Source: Nonomuraea sp. PA05 (GTDB lineage Bacteria; Actinomycetota; Actinomycetes; Streptosporangiales; Streptosporangiaceae). From it: a stretch of DNA of 62,286 nt. The number at the start of each line of letters is the position of its first letter. Positions within the stretch are counted from its first letter, which is position 1. The position numbers were made by a program, and so were the translations under genes. The stretch lies in the NCBI RefSeq assembly GCF_008086045.1, contig NZ_VSEY01000060.1, forward strand, positions 1 to 62,286. The letters run 5' to 3'. The notes beneath the pieces are model-generated. The model had not been told where the DNA came from and searched no databases. It worked only from the letters and a program-made list of their open reading frames with translations. Below, piece after piece: positions 59,425-62,286 of the stretch.

Positions 59425-59640
59425 AGGGCGCCCAGCACGCTGTCGGAGGCGCCCGGCAGGTTCCCCCGCTCCATGCGGAGGCAGTAGTCGTTGGAGACGC
59501 CCGCGAGCATCGCGACCTCCTCACACCGCGACCCCTTCATCCGGCGGTCGCCACCGAAGGCAGGCCGCCCGCCTGCCGCGGCGCGCCGCGAGCTGAGGAA
59601 CTCGCGGACCTCGGCGCGAAGATCATGCGCCCAGCGTATG
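59425..59640 (-). pseudogene. MmyB-like HTH regulator remnant
   Basis: The frame reads REFLSSRRAAAGGRP..., CEEVAMLAGVSNDYCLRMER and GASDSVLGALARALDL, the XRE-type HTH of MmyB-like regulators. It then runs straight into the aldo/keto reductase remnant. A normal regulator continues for another 200 residues. In intact loci such regulators are commonly found beside an aldo/keto reductase. Confidence 0.7.
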
Positions 59641-59748
59641 CACGCCGGCCCAGGCGAAGGAGGCAGCGCCAGTACTTCCCGGCGTGCCCGGTGCCCGTAG
59701 GATGGCGCGCCAGCGTCAACCTCGTACGACAGGAGAGGCACCAGCACC

Positions 59749-60438
59749 ATGGCGAACCGGGACGCCACCGCACTCGACGACCCGGTGGGCGCGTCCCTGC
59801 GCGGCCACCACGCCCACCTCGCCCGCCGCCTCGGCAGGGCCGCCACGTACCAGTCAGGGGTGGCGACGTTCTCGGCGGTGAGCGCCGGCGCGGACCCGCA
59901 GGAGTGGGCCGACCTCGCCCGGCTGCTCGGCCGCGGCGAGGTGGCCGACCTGTTCAGCTCCGCGGCGGTGCCGCCGCCGGACTGGGAGCCGGTCTTCAGC
60001 CTGGAAGGCCGCCAGCTCGTCTGGACGGGAACCGCCCGCGTCCCGGCAGGGAACGGCGTGAGCGAGCTCGGCGCGGACGACGTGCCCGAGATGCTCGACC
60101 TCGTCGCCCGCGCCAAGCCGGGGCCGTTCTGGCCGCGTACCCGTGAGCTCGGCACCTACCTCGGCGTCCGCGAGGAGGGCAGGCTGGTGGCGATGGCGGG
60201 TGAGCGGCTGCGGCCGGAGGGACACACCGAGATCAGCGCCGTCTGCACCGCGCCCGAGTCGCGCGGACGGGGCTACGCGGCCCGGCTGGTCGGCGCGCTC
60301 GTCGAGCGGATCACGGCACGTGGCGAACGGCCCTTCCTCCACGTGGCCGAGGCGAACACCGGGGCGATCGCCCTGTACGAGCGGCTCGGCTTCGAGACGC
60401 GCAGACCCGTGACCTTCCGGGGGTTCCGCATCCCCTGA
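59749..60438 (+). CDS. GNAT-family N-acetyltransferase
   Basis: This 229-residue FR47-like GNAT enzyme has acetyl-CoA motif A ISAVCTAPESRGRGYAARLV and motif B HVAEANTGAIALYERLGF in the C-terminal half. The N-terminal half is a typical partner domain. The substrate is unknown. GAGAGG lies upstream of ATG 59749. The long antisense frame of the integrase over its 3' part is likely incidental read-through. Confidence 0.88.
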   Translation: MANRDATALDDPVGASLRGHHAHLARRLGRAATYQSGVATFSAVSAGADPQEWADLARLLGRGEVADLFSSAAVPPPDWEPVFSLEGRQLVWTGTARVPAGNGVSELGADDVPEMLDLVARAKPGPFWPRTRELGTYLGVREEGRLVAMAGERLRPEGHTEISAVCTAPESRGRGYAARLVGALVERITARGERPFLHVAEANTGAIALYERLGFETRRPVTFRGFRIP

Positions 60439-62154
60439 TCCTGCGGGCGAAGGCTGCTGTCCAGGCGCTGGCCATGTCGCTGACCTCCTGTTTCTCCCAC
60501 GATGGGCGGGGTGGTGCGGAGGGAAGGGAAGCGGGGAGACCGAAGGGAGACCGCGGGTCGCGGACAGCTCCCGCGAGGCGGCCGTCCGGGGCACCAAGGC
60601 AGCGCTGGCCTCCGCCGCGGCGTGCGCCACGTCGGGGAGCACGGCGGTATAGAGGTCGGAAGTCATGGCCAGGCTGGCGTGCCGCAGCATCGCCGAGGTG
60701 ACCTTCATGTCGTTGCCCGCGGCGAGCGACAGCGTGGCCGCGCCGTGACGCAGATCGTGCAGCCGGATCGGGGGCAGCCCGGCGGCGAAGGAGAGCCGTG
60801 CGAAAAGCTTACTGATCACATCGGGGTGCAGCGGCGAGCCGTCCGGCTTGGTGAAGATGCGTCCGCTGTCGCGCCAGGCGGGGCCCGCCCGCAGCCGGTC
60901 GGCGCGTTGCCGCGCATGATGCACGTGCAGCACGTCGAGGGTGGACTTGTCGAGGGCGACGAGGCTGTCGGAGGACTCGGTCTTCGGTGCCCCCTCTTCC
61001 ACTTGCCTGTCGACGACCGTGAGTTGGGTGGTCACCGCCAGCGTGCCGTCGTCGGTGTCGAGGTCGGTCCAGCGCGCGCCGCACGCCTCGCCGCGGCGCA
61101 GCCCGCGCAAAGCGATCAGGTGGAACAGCGCGTACAGCCGGTCGGTGACGGCGTGGTCGAGGAACGTGCCGAGCTGGGCCGGCGTCCACACCATGACGGG
61201 AGAGGGGCGTAGGTCGGTGCAAGCCCACACGATGATCTTCTCGCGACGAGAAAGTGCGGGGTCGGCGCGTACCGCCCTGAGGCGTTCGGCGAAGGCCTGG
61301 TCGAAGGCCTCGACCCGGGCCCTGGTCCAGACCAGGCCCTTGGGTTTCCTGCCCGCGGGCAGGTGCATCAAGGCTGCGGCGTTGAAGGTGACCAGGTGCT
61401 CGCGCATGGCGTCGGCCAGCACGCTTCTGATCGTGGCCTTGATGCGTTGTTTGGTTGCCGGTCCGGTCGTGCGCTTGCCGCGGGCCGAGTTGCGGATCTC
61501 GGGATCGCCGGAGCGCCGGGCGGCCAGAATCTGAGCGTTCTTCTCGTCGATGCGGGCGAAGACTCCTTCGATGGTGGGCACGAAGATGCGGTCCAGCCGG
61601 ACCTCGTCGAGGACTTCGCCGAAATGCACGTCATGGTGGGTGATGTAGTGGGTCAGCGTGGATGCGCGAACGTCCTTGAGCCGGCGGCGCCGCTCCACCC
61701 AGGTGCTCCAGTACTCGCCGAAGGTCATCGACTGCAGTGGCTGCCCGGTCCGGAACCTGCGCTGCACCTCGTCATGGCCGGGCAGGGGCGCCTCCTTTCG
61801 ATGCGCCGCCTTGATCATGGAGAGGATCTCCACCCGCGCCTGATGGCCTGCTGGACCCGGTTCCGGAAGGTCGAGCAGGCGTCCGGCCTTCTCATAGAAG
61901 GCGGACAGCTCGGTTTCGCTGGCGAAACCACCCAAGCGCAGGTAGATGCGCTTGCCATCGGGCCCGGCCGGGATCTCTTCTTTACCGTGCCAGGTGCCGT
62001 GATGCGGGTTCCAGGAGCCGTTTGCGCGTCGTAGCTTGGGGCATCTCGCGCCAATATCTGAGGCGCAATAGGTATTCGTCCTGGCATACCACCTGCGCGC
62101 ATCCAGCGCCGCAAGCCGGTGAAGCCGCCGATCGCGGTGGTGCTGCGCGAGCAC
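59854..62154 (-). CDS. phage-type tyrosine integrase with abnormal ends
   Basis: The conserved integrase body runs from about 62090 to 60510: a core-binding domain (TFGEYWSTWVERRRR) and a complete catalytic set, with Arg in LIALRGLRRGEACG, HDLRHG, and Tyr in MLRHASLAMTSDLYTAV. The frame does not stop there. It runs 650 bases further, across the antisense of the GNAT gene, to 59854, so the proper 3' end is lost. At the 5' side, NTYCASDIGARCPKL is the normal family start, but no in-frame start is near; ATGCCAGGACG would give MARTNTYC if one G were added. Only GTG 62154 remains in frame. It is probably a relic of a mobile element, activity doubtful. Confidence 0.7.
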   Translation of the reverse strand: MLAQHHRDRRLHRLAALDARRWYARTNTYCASDIGARCPKLRRANGSWNPHHGTWHGKEEIPAGPDGKRIYLRLGGFASETELSAFYEKAGRLLDLPEPGPAGHQARVEILSMIKAAHRKEAPLPGHDEVQRRFRTGQPLQSMTFGEYWSTWVERRRRLKDVRASTLTHYITHHDVHFGEVLDEVRLDRIFVPTIEGVFARIDEKNAQILAARRSGDPEIRNSARGKRTTGPATKQRIKATIRSVLADAMREHLVTFNAAALMHLPAGRKPKGLVWTRARVEAFDQAFAERLRAVRADPALSRREKIIVWACTDLRPSPVMVWTPAQLGTFLDHAVTDRLYALFHLIALRGLRRGEACGARWTDLDTDDGTLAVTTQLTVVDRQVEEGAPKTESSDSLVALDKSTLDVLHVHHARQRADRLRAGPAWRDSGRIFTKPDGSPLHPDVISKLFARLSFAAGLPPIRLHDLRHGAATLSLAAGNDMKVTSAMLRHASLAMTSDLYTAVLPDVAHAAAEASAALVPRTAASRELSATRGLPSVSPLPFPPHHPAHRGRNRRSATWPAPGQQPSPAGSGDAEPPEGHGSARLEAEPLVQGDRPGVRLGHVEEGPFATCRDPLDERADQPGRVAPSARLGRGADGADLGVSLRPQPLTRHRHQPALLADAEVGAELTGTRPERPRLGAGDEVEHLGHVVRAELAHAVPCRDAGGSRPDELAAFQAEDRLPVRRRHRRGAEQVGHLAAAEQPGEVGPLLRVRAGAHRRERRHP

Positions 62155-62244
62155 TGGCGTGAGGTGGCGTACGCCATCGGGGTGATCATCAACAACTGCG
62201 CCCTGGCCTACATCCTCGGCTACGGCGAGTCCGCCGACCCGTGA
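62098..62244 (+). pseudogene. fragment of an MHS-type MFS transporter
   Basis: One frame reads KPPIAVVLREHWREVAYAIG followed by a polar-hydrophobic stretch and TGA (62242-62244). This resembles the middle of MHS family transporters (VLREHWREVL segment). It begins exactly where integrase similarity ends on the other strand. It has no start or end of its own. Confidence 0.45.
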
Positions 62245-62286
62245 GCTTCTTCGGGGATCGCCCGGCCGTCATAGCAAAATAGAGCA

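Noticed and set aside
60473..62154. Integrase C-terminal extension as a real fused domain
   Set aside because: The extra sequence is the antisense of the GNAT gene and shows no domain of its own; high GC makes long antisense frames common.
8702..62244. A 53 kb integrative element bounded by two halves of one MHS transporter
   Set aside because: The fragment at 8.7 kb contains both an early and a late part of the transporter and the one at 62.1 kb a middle part, so they are not two halves of an interrupted gene; no direct repeats were recognised.
1..62286. CRISPR arrays, tRNA or rRNA genes, riboswitches and intact insertion sequences
   Set aside because: The repeats present are contiguous without unique spacers, and no tRNA- or rRNA-like sequence or transposase was recognised by eye; a tRNAscan or Infernal run could still find something small.

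Overview
The window is very GC-rich actinobacterial chromosome. GTG and TTG starts, twin-arginine and Sec-secreted enzymes, a CBM2-tailed esterase, MmyB-like and CGNR regulators and a class E sortase point to a filamentous actinomycete. A member of the Streptosporangiales (Nonomuraea or Microbispora type) is my inference; no rRNA or marker gene is present to prove it.

Layout. 1-16.8 kb: the 3' part of a DosS/DevS-like kinase, a DUF6493-type protein, small secreted or hypothetical proteins, a GH13 hydrolase coupled to a MarR regulator, a carboxylesterase, an MFS remnant, a YtcJ-type amidohydrolase, a methyltransferase divergent from an FAD monooxygenase, a TPR protein and a secreted esterase-CBM2. 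17.1-23.3 kb: a compact four-gene polyketide cassette (KASIII-like acyltransferase, discrete ACP, second KASIII-like acyltransferase, iterative type I PKS with KS-AT-DH/TH-ACP and no KR). It resembles orsellinic acid synthase and acyl-shuttle modules, but no glycosyltransferase or tailoring gene is adjacent. 23.4-28.7 kb: a trypco2 protein overlapping a 1,648-residue trypsin-STAND NTPase-TPR protein, a predicted conflict or signalling pair. 28.7-29.6 kb: a class E sortase joined to the remnant of a secreted surface-anchored protein, preceded by a Zur/Fur-like box. 29.6-36.7 kb: a secreted serine hydrolase, an alcohol dehydrogenase divergent from a LysR regulator, then a run of an ABM-like protein, MFS transporter, shortened amine oxidase and DinB protein.

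37-40.6 kb is a stress cluster: two tandem UspA proteins and two CBS-domain proteins with BON tails, plus a decayed third, with DosR-type boxes upstream of the transcription units. 40.7-42.3 kb: an ECF-like sigma factor coupled to a membrane-anchored protein. 42.4-43.6 kb: a degenerate tyrosine recombinase. 44-50.5 kb: a methyltransferase, CGNR regulator, MBL-fold hydrolase, MFS exporter and LAL-type LuxR regulator. 50.6-59 kb: an SGNH hydrolase, P450, NLP-like secreted protein, old-yellow-enzyme, kinase-like protein, STAS protein and a TetR/DUF6653 pair. The right end holds scrambled HTH/aldo-keto reductase remnants, a GNAT enzyme, a phage-type integrase with abnormal ends and an MFS remnant.

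Two patterns run through the window. Short in-phase tandem repeats (33-44 bp, also 6-10 bp) lie inside genes and at gene ends. Several genes show internal deletions or small remnants. No tRNA, rRNA, CRISPR array or intact insertion sequence was recognised.
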